From assembly GCF_008831285.2 (NCBI RefSeq), contig NC_045147.1:17462854-17526853 (forward strand): a stretch of 64,000 nucleotides of DNA. Reading direction: 5' to 3'. This DNA comes from Nymphaea colorata (lineage: Eukaryota > Streptophyta > Magnoliopsida > Nymphaeales > Nymphaeaceae). The notes below the pieces were generated by a model. The model worked only from the letters and a program-made list of their open reading frames with translations. It made no database searches and was not told the origin of the DNA. The position numbers were made by a program, and so were the translations under genes. Shown here in pieces: positions 49,351 through 61,366 of the stretch (the stretch's first letter is position 1; each line of letters opens with the position of its first letter).

Positions 49351-49725
49351 TGTTCTTAGGGTGCTTGGTGGCCAATCTGGCCGCGGTGAGCAAAATGGGA
49401 TGACAGTGGCTGAGACGACCGCATTTCAACCGGTCAGAAGATATGTGTCCTTAAATTCGTTGTCTAGGATTCATGCACGCGTGGATCTTCCTTGTGGATC
49501 GATGGGGGAAGCAGGATCATCAGATTGCGAAAACGTGAATCTGGGAGTGTTCTCCAGGTTCAGAGAAGTTTACTTTGAAAAGAGAGTAGATAAAAGTGAA
49601 AGAGAAACCATGTCCACAGAAGAGCCCGTCTGGCTTGAGGAGATCTTCCTCCATTGGCACAAATTTTTTCTTTTCGAAACATGGGCGGAATCGGCGCTTA
49701 GTTCTTCCTCTATGAACGAAGTTCG
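49351..49725 (+). pseudogene. Untranslated remnant of the ATL copy A C-terminal tail
   Basis: The shifted frame keeps recognisable tail motifs such as [31 protein letters not shown] and FSRFREV.FEKR, which match copy B residues 258-350 or so. Beyond about 49600 another length change puts it in a third frame. Confidence 0.75.
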
Positions 49726-50753
49726 TTGGACATTTCCATGTCCTGTTTTTCCTTTCCACGTAGGTGCACTCCTCTGTATGTATGTGAAATTCACAGGCTC
49801 TCTCAAACTCAGAAGCTTCGTAAATCCGTTCAGCCTCTGTTGCAATCAATCAGTAATGGCCTGGGGTGGTCGTTGCTCCCTAACTCTGCTTTTTGATTGC
49901 GCAGAGGGATATGTCCTCCTCTGTTTTTCATTTTGTGAATCCTCTGTACAGGTTCTTATTCTTTTAATGCCAAGGATGGAGGCCTACACTCCAGCAGCTG
50001 TGTTTTTTGGAAGAGGAAGATTTCCCTTGTTTGCATCTTCTTTATCTCGGCATGAGTGTTTCAGCTTCGATTGCACTCACTAGCAAACATGTAACTCTTG
50101 ATCTACGCCTTGTCATGCATGATAAACAGATGATACAGTTTCCTAAATCGGAATCTGTCTTTTGCAGATTTTGGCGGCTTCAAATCCTCGACATATTGTG
50201 TTTATATAATGCTCAAGCTTGTTTTAACTTAATATGAATTACTCAACTGATACTTATGCAGACCCATTTGGGCTGCTTGAGATGAGTTTGGGAAGTTACC
50301 TTATTGGTGATTGTAGCCTGCAAATTAAGGCTTAAGCCTACAGTTTGTTTGGATGTTGAAATCGCGCTTCTTTTTAGAACGTCATTCCGTTTTGATTTCT
50401 CTTTTGCAGAAGCACGTCCCATTAGAAATATAGATGCTTTGTAAAGTTAGTCATTTGCTAATGTTGCAGGGGCACTTTAGAAGTTGCATATGTGACCGAA
50501 ATTTAACCGACAGATACGGCAACAAAATATTATAAAAGAACTTCGAAGCTTACTTTAGCTTGGCTACCTCTTTCTTGGAAAAAATTAATATACGCTTAAC
50601 CTGAAATTTTCTAATTTCTTTTTACCCGAAAATGCAGTTTTAAGAAGATGGTTAGAGCTTTCATATAGATGGTCATTTTATACTTAGTTGATAATACAGA
50701 ACACATTCCATTGCTGTGGTAGTTGCAGTGAATTTGTTCCGTAGTAGAATCAA

Positions 50754-50926
50754 TAAATAGGATTTATCTGATCACCAACCCGAATTTGAGCACCATGGAT
50801 TTTAGCAATCGAAATAAGATTCAATAAATAACTGTGTTACATGACATTTCACGAATATTCTTTAAGTGTGAGACAAGTTATCATGGATAACTTCTCCGCT
50901 AAAGGATCGAACTTCTCAGTTTGGAG
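50754..50926. other. Spacer between the duplication units
   Basis: These 173 bp have no counterpart at the outer edges of the duplication as far as I can see. No feature was recognised. Confidence 0.5.
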
Positions 50927-52102
50927 AAGTTATTCATGACAAAAGCACCTCGAGTAACACCCTTTATAACCTCTCCAGGCGAATCCTTATATAAGCACCC
51001 ACATACAGATTGGGGGTTGAATTCGTTAGCACAAAAAACCGTCTTAGATTCAAAAACAGCAAAGCCAAGTCAATGCCACATTGCGAAGCCTTCCTGGAAC
51101 TCCAAACTTTAACATTGGAAACCGGGAAATCTATTCATGAATTGATTTTTCTCATGTTTGAAAACAGTGGCATAACATAACTGGTCGGCATGAGTAACAT
51201 GTTGTCGACACATCTTCACTTTGATTCTCATGAATGCTGATCTTTTGAACTACAAATGCAAATGCAATACTGAAGTTGAAGGATGCACTATAGAACCTCC
51301 TAATTCTCAAGGCAGCTCTTGAACCCAAGGGCAAGAGGAAGGAGGATAAGATGCCGCCTGTCACTCAAGTGGGTGGATTCTGGGTGGATTCCTTTCTGCT
51401 TACCCAAAAACAGTAGAAAATTTTGATGAACTAAACTTTTTAATATTTAGATGTCATTTGTCTTTTTGAAATGCTACAAACAATTTCAAGCATGGAATTT
51501 GTAGCAACACTAAACCTTAGGGTCTTAGGTTAAGGCTCAGAAGTCAGGAGATACAGTCATTTTGATTAAAATTGCACATATGGATATCGTTCCAACAAGC
51601 ATTTGAGAATTAAAAGCCAGAAACTGCCTTTTCAAAATTTCATCATCGTTCTCGTTGCCAGCAAATTTGTCAAAAAGGTTGAAACTTCCGGTGAACTTTC
51701 TGATCAACAGCCACACTTTCATGTGCATGGATCTCTATCCGCATTCTTTAACACGCATGGATAAGCCACAGACTTTTTGGCACCGATCCCCATCAAAAAC
51801 ACGCACCCACACACACATTCTCTCCCTCTCTCTTTTTCTCCTTCGATGCTTCTTGAAATAAAAACACACGCAAACATAAAAACAGCAAACGCGGTTTCCT
51901 TTGACCGGATTACACGTCTACGACGACTCGCATAAACGGAAGCATCTCCCTCTCTCATCAATTTGGTGCAAATAAAATATTGAAAACAGCAGCTCACATA
52001 TACAGTTACTAAAATATTCAACCATGCTGGTCGTCTTGATCGATTTCTTGACTAATAAGTCGAGTGGAGTTCATGAGCACTAGATGGAAAAGCCAAAAGG
52101 TT

Positions 52103-52358
52103 ACAGAAAGAAGCAATATATTATAAAGGAAGATGAAGATTGATGTTGGTTCCATTTGTTTATAGATTAGCCTGAAAAAGAAGACGGTTGGTGGTGCATA
52201 AACCCCACCATCTTCTAAAGATTCACCGACAGAAAGAAACAATATATTAACGGAAGAAGAAAATTGAGGATGGTTCCACTTGTTCATAGATTAGGCTGAA
52301 AAGAAACAAGAAGTCGACGGTTGGTGGTGCATAAACCCCACCATCTTCTAATGATTCA
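52103..52358 (+). repeat. Two-copy tandem repeat, about 125 bp unit
   Basis: Each unit runs from ACAGAAAGAA.CAATATATTA through GGTTGGTGGTGCATAAACCC to GATTCAC. Unit A has this segment once, at about 47785-47952, interrupted there by the second hairpin arm. Confidence 0.8.
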
Positions 52359-52523
52359 CAGAAGTTGGTCTGGGGGCCGTAGGGCCATCACTGTCACAGA
52401 TGGGTAGCCATGGATCTGGGCTTCTTTGAACAAGCAAACATTCAGTCGGAATTTTAGAGTGAAAGTAGTTGCGGGTCTGCTTTTAGATGGTTGAAAATTG
52501 GCTTCCCCCTTTTATATTCTCAA

Positions 52524-52563
52524 AAGAAGAAGAAGAAGAAGACGAAGAAGAAGAAGAAGAAGA
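52524..52563 (+). repeat. (GAA)n microsatellite
   Basis: A GAA run with one GAC interruption, upstream of ATL copy B. Confidence 0.9.
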
Positions 52564-53394
52564 AAATGTTCCATGGCATGTTGATTAATGAGTGAAGTTT
52601 TTCATTGTTTCTACTCGCATTCATAAGCAACTACAAGGTTATAAATGCGTAAATGGGGAAGGTTCAAAGGACACTTTATGCGAAACCCAAAATGGTCTCC
52701 AATCTGCCAACGATGAAGTGGATCAATTTTTTAACACCTTCGCCATTCTGGTTTCCCTAGATTTGGTTTGCGCTTCAACAAAACCTATATATTTCCTTTC
52801 AAAACGTGATATTTTTTCCTTCGTTTTATAAGAAAGTTTCTAGGAATGTGATTTTAGCATCCACCTGATTTACATATATAGTTTTAACATTAAAACTAAT
52901 TCATTAAAGCTAGTCGATGATAAAATCTCAGCATTTTAGCATAATTCTTCCTTAATTTAAACAGCAAATGTTCTTCAGAAAACAATACTATTCAAGAATT
53001 TCCGTAACTTTATCTCAGCCACTGAACTGGATAGACTCCTTCGGCCTGCCCTCGGTCTACTGAACGAGTCAATCTCAGCGCGCCATGGTGGACCAGACGG
53101 CAAAATGCAATTGGACAAGCAAAAAGAATGGTACAAATACGGCGACACTATCGGCAAAACCTGCTCCCCATTGACTTTCGGGGTGGGATTGAGACGTGCA
53201 TGATTTGTCTCCCACTGATAATCCCTCTGCAACCAGGCGCATCTGTAATTGCCATGGTTTCCAGGAAGACAGAATTCGATTTTGCTCTCCCAACTCAGTT
53301 CCTGGGTGTTCTCGGATCTCCCCAGCTTGGTCCATCTCTCTTCTCTTCCACGGTCTGGTAGTTTTCCCTTGCTCCATCTTCGCACTCGGTAGCT

Positions 53395-54543
53395 ATGGGC
53401 AAAGATAATCCCCTTTTTTATGCTGGATGCAAGGAAGAAGAAGCGTCTTTCCACTATGCCTCACCCCCAGTAGCATCACCGCCACCGCCACCGTTGCCAC
53501 CACCACCAGCAGTTTCCCATCATCACCTCTTTTTCACAAAATCTGTTATGGCGTTGGTACTTATTTCAACTGTCTTCATGTTCGTTAGCCTCTATATCAC
53601 GTTTGTCAGGTGGTACCGGAGAAGGAGTCCGCACCGGAGGGCTATGCAACAGCAGCAGCAGCCGCCGCCGCCTGCTATGGATCAGTTTCTTGAGGGCGAA
53701 GAACCGATCAACTATATTTGGTACATCAACACGGTGGGTCTCGATGAATCGCTCATAAACTCGATTACTTCCTGCAAATTCAAGAGTGGGGAGGGCCTAG
53801 TGGAAGAAACGGGGTGCTCAGTTTGTCTGAGCGAGTTCGAAGATGGTGACGATCTCAGGCTTCTGCCCAAGTGTAGCCATGCCTTTCACCTTCAGTGCAT
53901 AGATAGATGGCTAAGGGCTCATGTTAATTGTCCCTTGTGCCGTGCACCGGTCTTCGCTAATAACCTTAATTCAGTTTCTGGAGATAATATCGCTACAGGG
54001 CCCTCCTCAATGGACGCATCGTATGACCTAGAATCGGCTGATAGCAACGGCGATCTGAGCAGGAATTCAGATTCATTGGCAGTTGAAATTGGAGAATCGG
54101 GGCTTGAAAATGAAACGGTGATGACAAATCTTGATGTTCTTGGGGTGCTTGGTGGCCAATCTAGCGGCGGTGAGCAAAATGGGATGACAGTGGATGAGAC
54201 GACAGAATTTCAACCGGTCAGAAGATCTGTGTCCTTAAATTCGTTGGCTAGGATGCATGCACCTGCGGTGTTGGCAACGAGTTCGGCCCGCGAATTCTCG
54301 GATCTTCCATGTGGATCGGTGGTGGAAGCAGGATCATCAGATCGTGGAAACTTGAATCTGGGAGGGTTTTCCAGGTTCAGAGAAGTTCCCTTTGAAAAGA
54401 GAGGCGATAAAAGTGAAAGAGAAGTTGATAGGGAGCCATGTCCGCAGAAGGGCCCGTCTTGCATGAGGAGATCTTTCTCTATTGGCACAAATTTTTTCTT
54501 TTCGAAACATGGGCGTAATCGGAGCTTTGTTCTTCCTCTATGA
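53395..54543 (+). CDS. ATL-type RING-H2 ubiquitin ligase, copy B, full length
   Basis: A single-exon frame of 382 residues, as is usual for ATL genes. It has a Pro-rich N-terminal stretch (residues 24-38), one membrane helix at about 49-72, a basic stop-transfer segment, GLD at 115-117 and RING-H2 at 141-182 with Cys141, Cys144, Cys160, His162, His165, Cys168, Cys179, Cys182 and the conserved Trp172 that helps bind E2. The long Ser-rich tail ends in [16 protein letters not shown]; basic, aromatic tails of this sort occur in several long ATLs. ATL proteins act at the plasma membrane or endomembranes and often turn over fast. The wording of the RING resembles the ATL51/52 group, but I would not assign an orthologue. 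The paralogue at 48625 is truncated. Confidence 0.92.
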   Translation: MGKDNPLFYAGCKEEEASFHYASPPVASPPPPPLPPPPAVSHHHLFFTKSVMALVLISTVFMFVSLYITFVRWYRRRSPHRRAMQQQQQPPPPAMDQFLEGEEPINYIWYINTVGLDESLINSITSCKFKSGEGLVEETGCSVCLSEFEDGDDLRLLPKCSHAFHLQCIDRWLRAHVNCPLCRAPVFANNLNSVSGDNIATGPSSMDASYDLESADSNGDLSRNSDSLAVEIGESGLENETVMTNLDVLGVLGGQSSGGEQNGMTVDETTEFQPVRRSVSLNSLARMHAPAVLATSSAREFSDLPCGSVVEAGSSDRGNLNLGGFSRFREVPFEKRGDKSEREVDREPCPQKGPSCMRRSFSIGTNFFFSKHGRNRSFVLPL

Positions 54544-55910
54544 ACGAAGTTCCTACGACATTTCCATGTCCTTTTTTTTTCCTTTCCACGGAGGAGCAGT
54601 CCTCTGCATGCATGTTTCACAGCTTTCTCAAACTCAGAAGCTTGGTGAATCTCGCCTCAGTCGCGGCAACTGTACTAAAAAGTACGAAAAGAAGAACCTT
54701 ATACATAAAATAGGATCAACAGTTTGTTTACTTATAAATTTTTATGTTGCACACTGTCTTACATCGCAAATTGTGTGTTGAGTGAGTTCGAAATCTGTTG
54801 CTAGAATCATTTTTGCAGGAATGCCAGAACCAATTCCTCTGTTAGCTTTCTGCTTTGTTGCTATCTTGAGTCGGTAATCTTCTGCGTGTAAATTTTATGT
54901 TTCAGAAGACCTTTGGAGGACTGATGAATATGCGAAGGATCTGTCTAGATATAAATGTGCAAGTAATCTTGAATGGTTATACATTCCCATTTTTGGCATC
55001 ATGTTGTATTCACTTCTCATTCATTAGAAACAAAATGGAAAATTTTCCTTGTTTGCTTTTTCACTTTATCTCTTCATCAGTGTTTCTGGTTCAACTAGAC
55101 TTCCTAGCAAACAAGGAGGAGAGTTTGATCTCAATTAGTAACGTCCTGGGATGGCCGTTGAGGTTGCTCCCCCACTCTGCTTTTTGATTGAGCAGAGGGA
55201 TACGTCCTCTGTTTTTCATTTTGATATTCCTCTGTACAGGTTCTTTTCCTTTTAATAACAGGGATGGAAGCACCCTCCAGCAGCTGCGTTTTTCGGAAAG
55301 AGGATGATTTCCCTTGTTTGCATCTTCTTTATCTCAGCATGACTGTTTCTGCTTCAATTGCATTTCGTAGCAAAGATGTAACTTGATCTACGCCTTGAAC
55401 ATTGCCTTGTAACGTATGGTGATAAACAGATGATACAGTTTCCTAAATGGGAATCTGGCTTTTGCAATTTTTAGCTGCTTTAAATCCTCGACGTATAATG
55501 TTTATGTAATGCTGAAGCTTGTTTTAGCTTAATGTGAATTGCTCAACCGATACTTATGCAAACGCATTTGGGCTGCTTGAGATTAGTTTAGGAACTTACT
55601 TGTTGGTGATTATAACCAGCATATTAAGGCTTAAGCCTACAGTTTGTTTGGATGTTGAAATCACGCATCATTTCAGAATGTGATTCAATTTTGATTTCTC
55701 GCTAGCAGAAGCACGTCCCATTATAAATATAAATGCTTTGTAAGGCTGGTCATTTGCTAATGTTGCAGAGACACTTTAGAAGTTGCATATCTGATAATTT
55801 AACCGACACATACAGCAACAAAACCTTCTAAAAGAACGTTGTAGCTTATTTTAACTTAGCTGCCTCTTTCTTGGATAAGTTTGATATAGACTTAACCTGA
55901 AATTTTCTAA

Positions 55911-56364
55911 CGCCCTGTTTGGTTGGAGGGAAAGGGAAGGAAAGGGATGGAGGGAAAGGGAGGGAAAGGAATGGAAAGGGAAGGAAAGGGAAGGGAATGG
56001 AATGGAATGGAAAGAGGTGATTATAAAAGCTTGTTTGGATAAAAGTGAATGGAATGGAAAGGAAACGATACAATTTATAATAATACCTTCAATAGTCAAA
56101 AGGTTGGAAGGAAAAACGTGGAGGGGTATTGTGGGCAGTCAACACTTTTTTACTTACTCCCTTTCCTTTCCCTCCCAATCCGTCCGATTTGGGAGGGATT
56201 GAATTTACACTATACAATCCTTTCCTTTCCTTTCCTTTCCTTTCCCTCCCCTTCCATCCAAACAGACTTTCTCTCTTTCCCTTCCTTTCCCTCCTTTCTA
56301 ATTAGCCAACCAAACACAGGAGGGATTGCTCAATCCCTCCCTTTCCTTCCAACCAAACAAGCCC
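55911..56364. mobile_element. PIF/Harbinger-like MITE
   Basis: The 454-bp insertion is flanked by TAA on both sides (55908-55910 and 56365-56367). Unit A, with one TAA at the matching place near 50617, shows the unoccupied site. The ends are imperfect inverted repeats: CGCCCTGTTTGGTTGGAG at the left and, inverted, GGGCTTGTTTGGTTGGAA at the right. Three-base TWA duplications and GGGC.TGTTTGGTT ends are typical of PIF/Harbinger MITEs. Purine-rich GGAAAGGGA repeats fill the left half and their complement the right, so the whole element can fold back. It has no coding capacity. Confidence 0.85.
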
Positions 56365-56506
56365 TAATTTCTTTTCATACGAAAATGCGGTTTTAAGAAG
56401 ATGGTTAGAGCTCTCAAGTAGATGATCATTTTAAGCAAAGTTGATGATACAGAACACGTCCCACTGCTGTGCTAGTTACAGCGAACTTGTTCCACAGTAA
56501 AATCAA

Positions 56507-58060
56507 CGCATCTTTTATACAGCCTTCTAGCTTGACTATCTCAGTGAAAACAAACTTCCGGTTTGGATATCGAGAATTGAATATGTTTGCTGAGCAATGA
56601 TTAGGAAGATGGTCAATGCACACTTGTGCAGCCAAGATAATGTATTGATGTTATTCTGAAGTTTTTCTGATGTTCTTCATTGAATGAATCACCTACAAAG
56701 GGCGATCTAATTGACTCAAGAACGTGTCATGTCTATGTATTCATCTTTACTTATCCCAAAGGGCATGACAGGATTTTGCTAGCTCTGGTCAGAAACCTTT
56801 CACAGAATAATAACTTCAACTCGTAACTCATCTGTCTTAGACTCAGCTAAGCAGAAAAGATCAGGTGGAATGGCTTGTAACGTCTGCAAATGTACACATT
56901 TTTTGAAAATGGGCAGAAGACGGAGTCTTGGGAGTCCTTCGTCTGGGTACACTTACCACCCTAAGTGGGCCACGTTGCTTGTCCCATTGGCGACCAGATT
57001 TCAGTTCATCTTGGCATCAAGGGAAACGAGAAAAGAAGGCATGTACTAGTGGACTTGATCAAAACGACAAATGGGCTTCAAAATCAAGAACTCCACACGT
57101 TTTAGTGATGCTTCTTTAGTACCACTGGCTAACAGGAGGTTTTCACGTTTTCTTCTCAGAACTAACAATTGGTACGGAGTACTGGAGGGTTTTGGAAACA
57201 CCAACCACTTGCAGTGCATATGGAAAATTTATCTGAAAATTACTTCATCTGCAGCTGGTTTTGGTGATGATAAATTTGGCTGTTCAGTGTGTTTGATGAC
57301 ATTACAGGAGGCTAGCTGCAGGAAACCTATTGCAGCCCTTTACGGCTGTTCTTTTTCTTCAATAGGAGATTTCTTGGGCGCTGGTTCGCCCCTGTTACAT
57401 GTAATCCTGTTAAATGTAATCAAACCTTGAAGTTTGCAAAAGATTCATAACCGCATAAGGAAGCCAATTCAGTGTGTTATATCTGAAGAACATAAAGAAA
57501 CCAGCATGTTACTTACTCTAAGTGCATCACTTATTTGATTGTCTCACGTGGAAAGCACATTTTCCCTCTAATTCTGCCCTGTTTGATCGTCTTTATGCTT
57601 CTATAGCAATCTAAGCAGATTGCCCTGGGAATACCAAAAATGAAGAACGCCTTGAAATGTTCGAAACTCTTACGGGGTTTCTATAACCCAGTAAGGCAAA
57701 ACTACTCGCGACACTGTATAGCCATTCCCGCGATCAAATTAGAGACGTAAGATTGGAATTTATTCAATTAGAATAGTGTCAATAATTGTCCTTGGCCAAC
57801 CCTTGAATGGAAAGTTGAACAACAGTGCAAGCTCGAGTGCTACCGTTTTGTTACCAGCAGTTTGGGTCTCTAACATATGCCAGTAAGAGTTAAAGATACG
57901 GACGTTCCATGTCCAAAATTCTGCTGCTCCTCAATCGATGTTTGCAAAATTAAGTTGCACACAATAGTACTAATGGATTCAAGCAATCTTATTTTGTATC
58001 ATCCTCATTTGTGATCTTACCTTTACGTATCTACTTTTTTTTCTTTTACCTTTTCACTGG
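56507..58060. other. Intergenic, no gene recognised
   Basis: An unassigned 119-codon frame at 57071-57430 has no known domain and no supporting splice or promoter context. The rest is AT-rich. Confidence 0.45.
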
Positions 58061-58069
58061 ACATATATA

Positions 58070-58365
58070 TATACTATGTCATGGGTACGGGCACGGCGAT
58101 ACCGATATGGACACGGTAATTTTTGAAAATTTTGGAAATCTCGTAAGAAAGTTTGTTTTATCACAAAAATGTTGAGTATTTAAATGGATTGTTTATGAAA
58201 ATAATTGGATGCATCACAAAAAAATGATAAAATGAAAAAAAACATTAAATTAATAGTTTATTTTTTGGTGTGTTCCACCCATGTCTCGTATTCGGATATG
58301 CATGTCTGCGTATCAGATTCGGGTACATGGGTTAAACCCACGTATTCGTGTGTCAGAGTATTATA
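58070..58365. repeat. Dispersed repeat with GGTACGGGCACGG-type ends
   Basis: The left part (GTCATGGGTACGGGCACGGCGATACCG) and right part (CGGGTACATGGG, CACGTATTCGTGTGTCAG) resemble a repeat type widely seen in plant genomes, with an AT-rich middle. The boundaries are uncertain. Confidence 0.4.
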
Positions 58366-61300
58366 TATATATATAGTGTGTGTGTTTTGTGTGTAAAATT
58401 TGAGTACTATTGCATGTAACTAAATTTTGGAGAATAGCGGGCTCAAACTTTAGTGACTAACGTAATTTGATCACTGTGATCTATATAATTTACTCTACTT
58501 ACATATTAGCTTTCAGATATAAAAGAACATAAAAAAATTTGAAACTCTCGACCCATTAAAATTTTATGTGGCAAAAGATCATGATTTCAACTTTAATAAC
58601 TATGATCACTCCAAAGCATTTTTGGTCATCAGAGGGCAAGATTGATTTTATTTATATCATTAAATCAAGTAAAAACATTATCATTTAATCTGGACCGCAC
58701 AAAGGCACACAAAATGCTTAGAAAGTAACAAACGGTCACACTAACACACAAGCACATGAAATGGAGCCCACTTTTGCCCTGGCAAGTAGCAAGTCCTCCG
58801 CTTGTTTCTCCCCGCAGGTCCAGAAACCCCAAAACCAGATCGTCAGGTGGTGAGGTCCGGCCGGCCGCTATGAGCCTACCTGGACTCAGCCAGCAACCAT
58901 CTTGGATGTTTTGACCATGGGGGGGCCGGTGGCAGAAGCCACCGATGGGTCCGACAAAAGGTGCGATTCCAAGGAGAAGAAGACAAGGATCTAGACGTAG
59001 AAGTTAGGGCTCTACCCCCGCCCATGCAAACTCTGCGACCTCTTTGTTGCTTTCCTCTCTGAAAATTTTAAAAGAAAATGAGCAAAACGGGCGTATCTGT
59101 TTGCCTTCTTTCCTTCCCCGAATCTTGGTAAAGCTCAGCCGCTGAATTAATTAAAAAGATGGAAGGCAGGGACCGTTTCTCTCCGCGAGTTTGATAAGTT
59201 CAGGGACCGTCCTTAGCAGGAAGCTGAACAGATCACTGAGAATGGACGGGAAGACTTGATCAGTCCTCTTCACTTATTCGGCCATTTGCCATTTGCATTC
59301 TAGCATGGGGTCATATGGAACGCCATTCGACTGCATGGTTCACTGCCATGGAGATCGAGAGCAGAGACTCTTGACATCAGTAACAGATCTGGGCATCTTT
59401 AGCTTTTGATTGATTGATCCTATAGACTCATGATTTTACGATCTGCGTCTTTCACAGGCACCTACGCTTCCATGAATTTGAGACTGCTCGTTGATAATCG
59501 TTTCAATTATTAAATTGCCACAATGAGAACTTCAGTCTACATAGTGTCATACATTTGCGTGAACTTTTTTGAGGGAGGTATCATAGTTTAACACTTGGCA
59601 AAGCAAAGCCTAAGGAGACTAGCCCGGCGCTCCAGCCTCGACGCAAGGAGACAGTAAAGGAATTGTCACGTCAATTTCACCGCTGTTCGCCGATCGCCTA
59701 GATATCAGATGTCTACGTTAAGCTAAAGCGAGAGCGAGGCGCTGTAGTAGTCTTTCTTGCCAATATTGCTTCTTCTTTTGCAGAAGGTTGGAAATCTAAC
59801 TCTTTGGCTTCACGTTAGTGCCCTGTGTGTGTAGCGAAAACAACTCACGAAGGAGGAGGTGCAGCGTTGCTGCGAATCAACCTTACCTCGAGTCACTTTC
59901 ATGGAAACATATCGTGTGCTACGCTAAGATCAAAGATCTCAGCTTTAGTTTTCTCAGCCAACAGGGCCTCTGTTAATTACAAGCCCCAAGAAACTGGATC
60001 AGCTTTTCACCACTTGGATACTTGCAAGAGTTGCATGCACAAAGACGTTCCGATCAGTACCTCGATCTTTCTCGACTGTACTGTTGAATGTTGATAACAG
60101 GAATAGATAGGATGAGACAAAAACTTATGGGTAGAAAGAGAACCTACCGTTCTGCAATACACAGCTAAAACGTACCATAAAGTGAACCACCTTAACACAT
60201 CGGCCATGTTCAAAGACCCGGACATCCTGATCCAACAGTCCGTGAAATTGGAGATGAGGAAATGCAGGGTTTTGACCAGCAACAGGCTCTCTTCCTGCTG
60301 ACCTATGCGCTCAATGTTGTCCTGTGATGTATCATGTACAGATCCACAAGTGATTCAACATTTGTTTCTGGTTCGCTTTTCATTGTACTACCATGAAACA
60401 CCAACCAAGAAGTTTTGCATAACCAAACCCAATTTGGAAAATTTTAACGTTCCCCTAGTGGATCCAAATGTGACATGGCTGGAGCTGGAAAGCAACGCAA
60501 GTTTTCAAAAACTATGCCCGATATTGTGTATGCTGAACATTTACTAATAGGAAGGAGAGCAAACACGAGATTTACAGGCCCACAGGCCTAGATTCTTTGG
60601 TTCAACTTCAGCACTCTGCAACTAGGCCAACCATTCGAAAAACCAATAAGAAAATAGGTGCTTAACAACTTGGCTCGTTTTCTTGTGATATTTATTCAGC
60701 AATGGCAACAATTCCTGGAATGTCTTTAGCCAATGTATGTAATTTATAGACACAACTTCATGCTTGCTGAAAGAAGTACATGTGCAGACAGAGGAAGAGG
60801 GAGGAGGTGGCCATAAATCTAGATGATTGCAGTGCTGGGAATGCAAGTCACAGGGACTCCCCCCTGTCATCTGAGGCTGCGCAATTGGCTTGTCAGCCTT
60901 TGGCGTCCAATACATCGGGGCTTACGTTCCTTTCGGTGTCAGAAGGTTCTTGTCATCCAGTGTTGATTCGGGCCTAAGGCCCTGTTGTTCGCTGTTCCTT
61001 TGTGTGTCTTTTCCCCCTCTGTGCTGTTCAAGTAAGGCCGTGTCCCTTTCCTTCTTTCGCACGAACCAGAAGGACATAGTCTTCGTTTTCTTTTTGCCTT
61101 CGCTTGTGGAAATCTCTCTCTCTCTCTCAAAGGTTTTCTACGTATTGGGAAAGGCTCCAGTCCTTGAAGAAAGGGAGGCAGCTTTCTAAACTGAGGAAAA
61201 TCCACCAAAAGGGTTTTCTTTTTCACTAGGTGGCCTGCGATTTCTAGTGACAACTTCTGACCGTTTCCTCTTGTTGTTTCCGTTTAGTGCCACTAAACAA

Positions 61301-61366
61301 TAACGGCAGCACTTCGAATCTCTACTTCTCCATCTATTTACAGAGCAAGGCCAAGGAGAGACCAGA
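58366..61366. other. Intergenic and presumed bHLH promoter
   Basis: It contains a GC-richer patch at 58790-59030, a GGCG/GCGCC-containing patch at 59600-59750 resembling dispersed-repeat sequence, and a (CT)n tract at 61113-61128 about 240 bp before the bHLH start codon. No gene was recognised. Confidence 0.45.

Larger units (their letters stand above)
46516..50753 (+). repeat. Tandem duplication unit A carrying an ATL gene
   Basis: From AAGTTATTCATGACAAAAGC to GAATCAAT the sequence is collinear with unit B at 50927-56506, in direct orientation, with 173 bp between the units. The alignment includes about 2.1 kb upstream of the ATL start and about 900 bp of 3' flank. Non-coding parts have diverged by many indels. 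Confidence 0.88.
50927..56506 (+). repeat. Tandem duplication unit B carrying an ATL gene
   Basis: Collinear with unit A (46516-50753). It is about 1.3 kb longer because of the MITE at 55911-56364, a roughly 470-bp segment at about 54640-55120 with no counterpart in unit A, and extra tandem repeats at 52103-52358. Confidence 0.88.

Noticed and set aside
51806-51836. CA- and CT-rich short tracts as a possible core promoter of ATL copy B
   Set aside because: They lie 1.6 kb upstream of the start codon and have no TATA context, so they are more likely simple sequence.
57071-57430. A frame containing GCSVCLMTL, recalling the RING start of the nearby ATL genes
   Set aside because: The rest of the RING (His pair, second Cys pair) is missing and the surrounding residues do not match, so the resemblance is probably chance.
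60938-61253. Basic and hydrophobic frames on both strands just upstream of the bHLH gene
   Set aside because: They overlap the presumed promoter and 5' UTR, have no domain, and mirror CT-rich composition.
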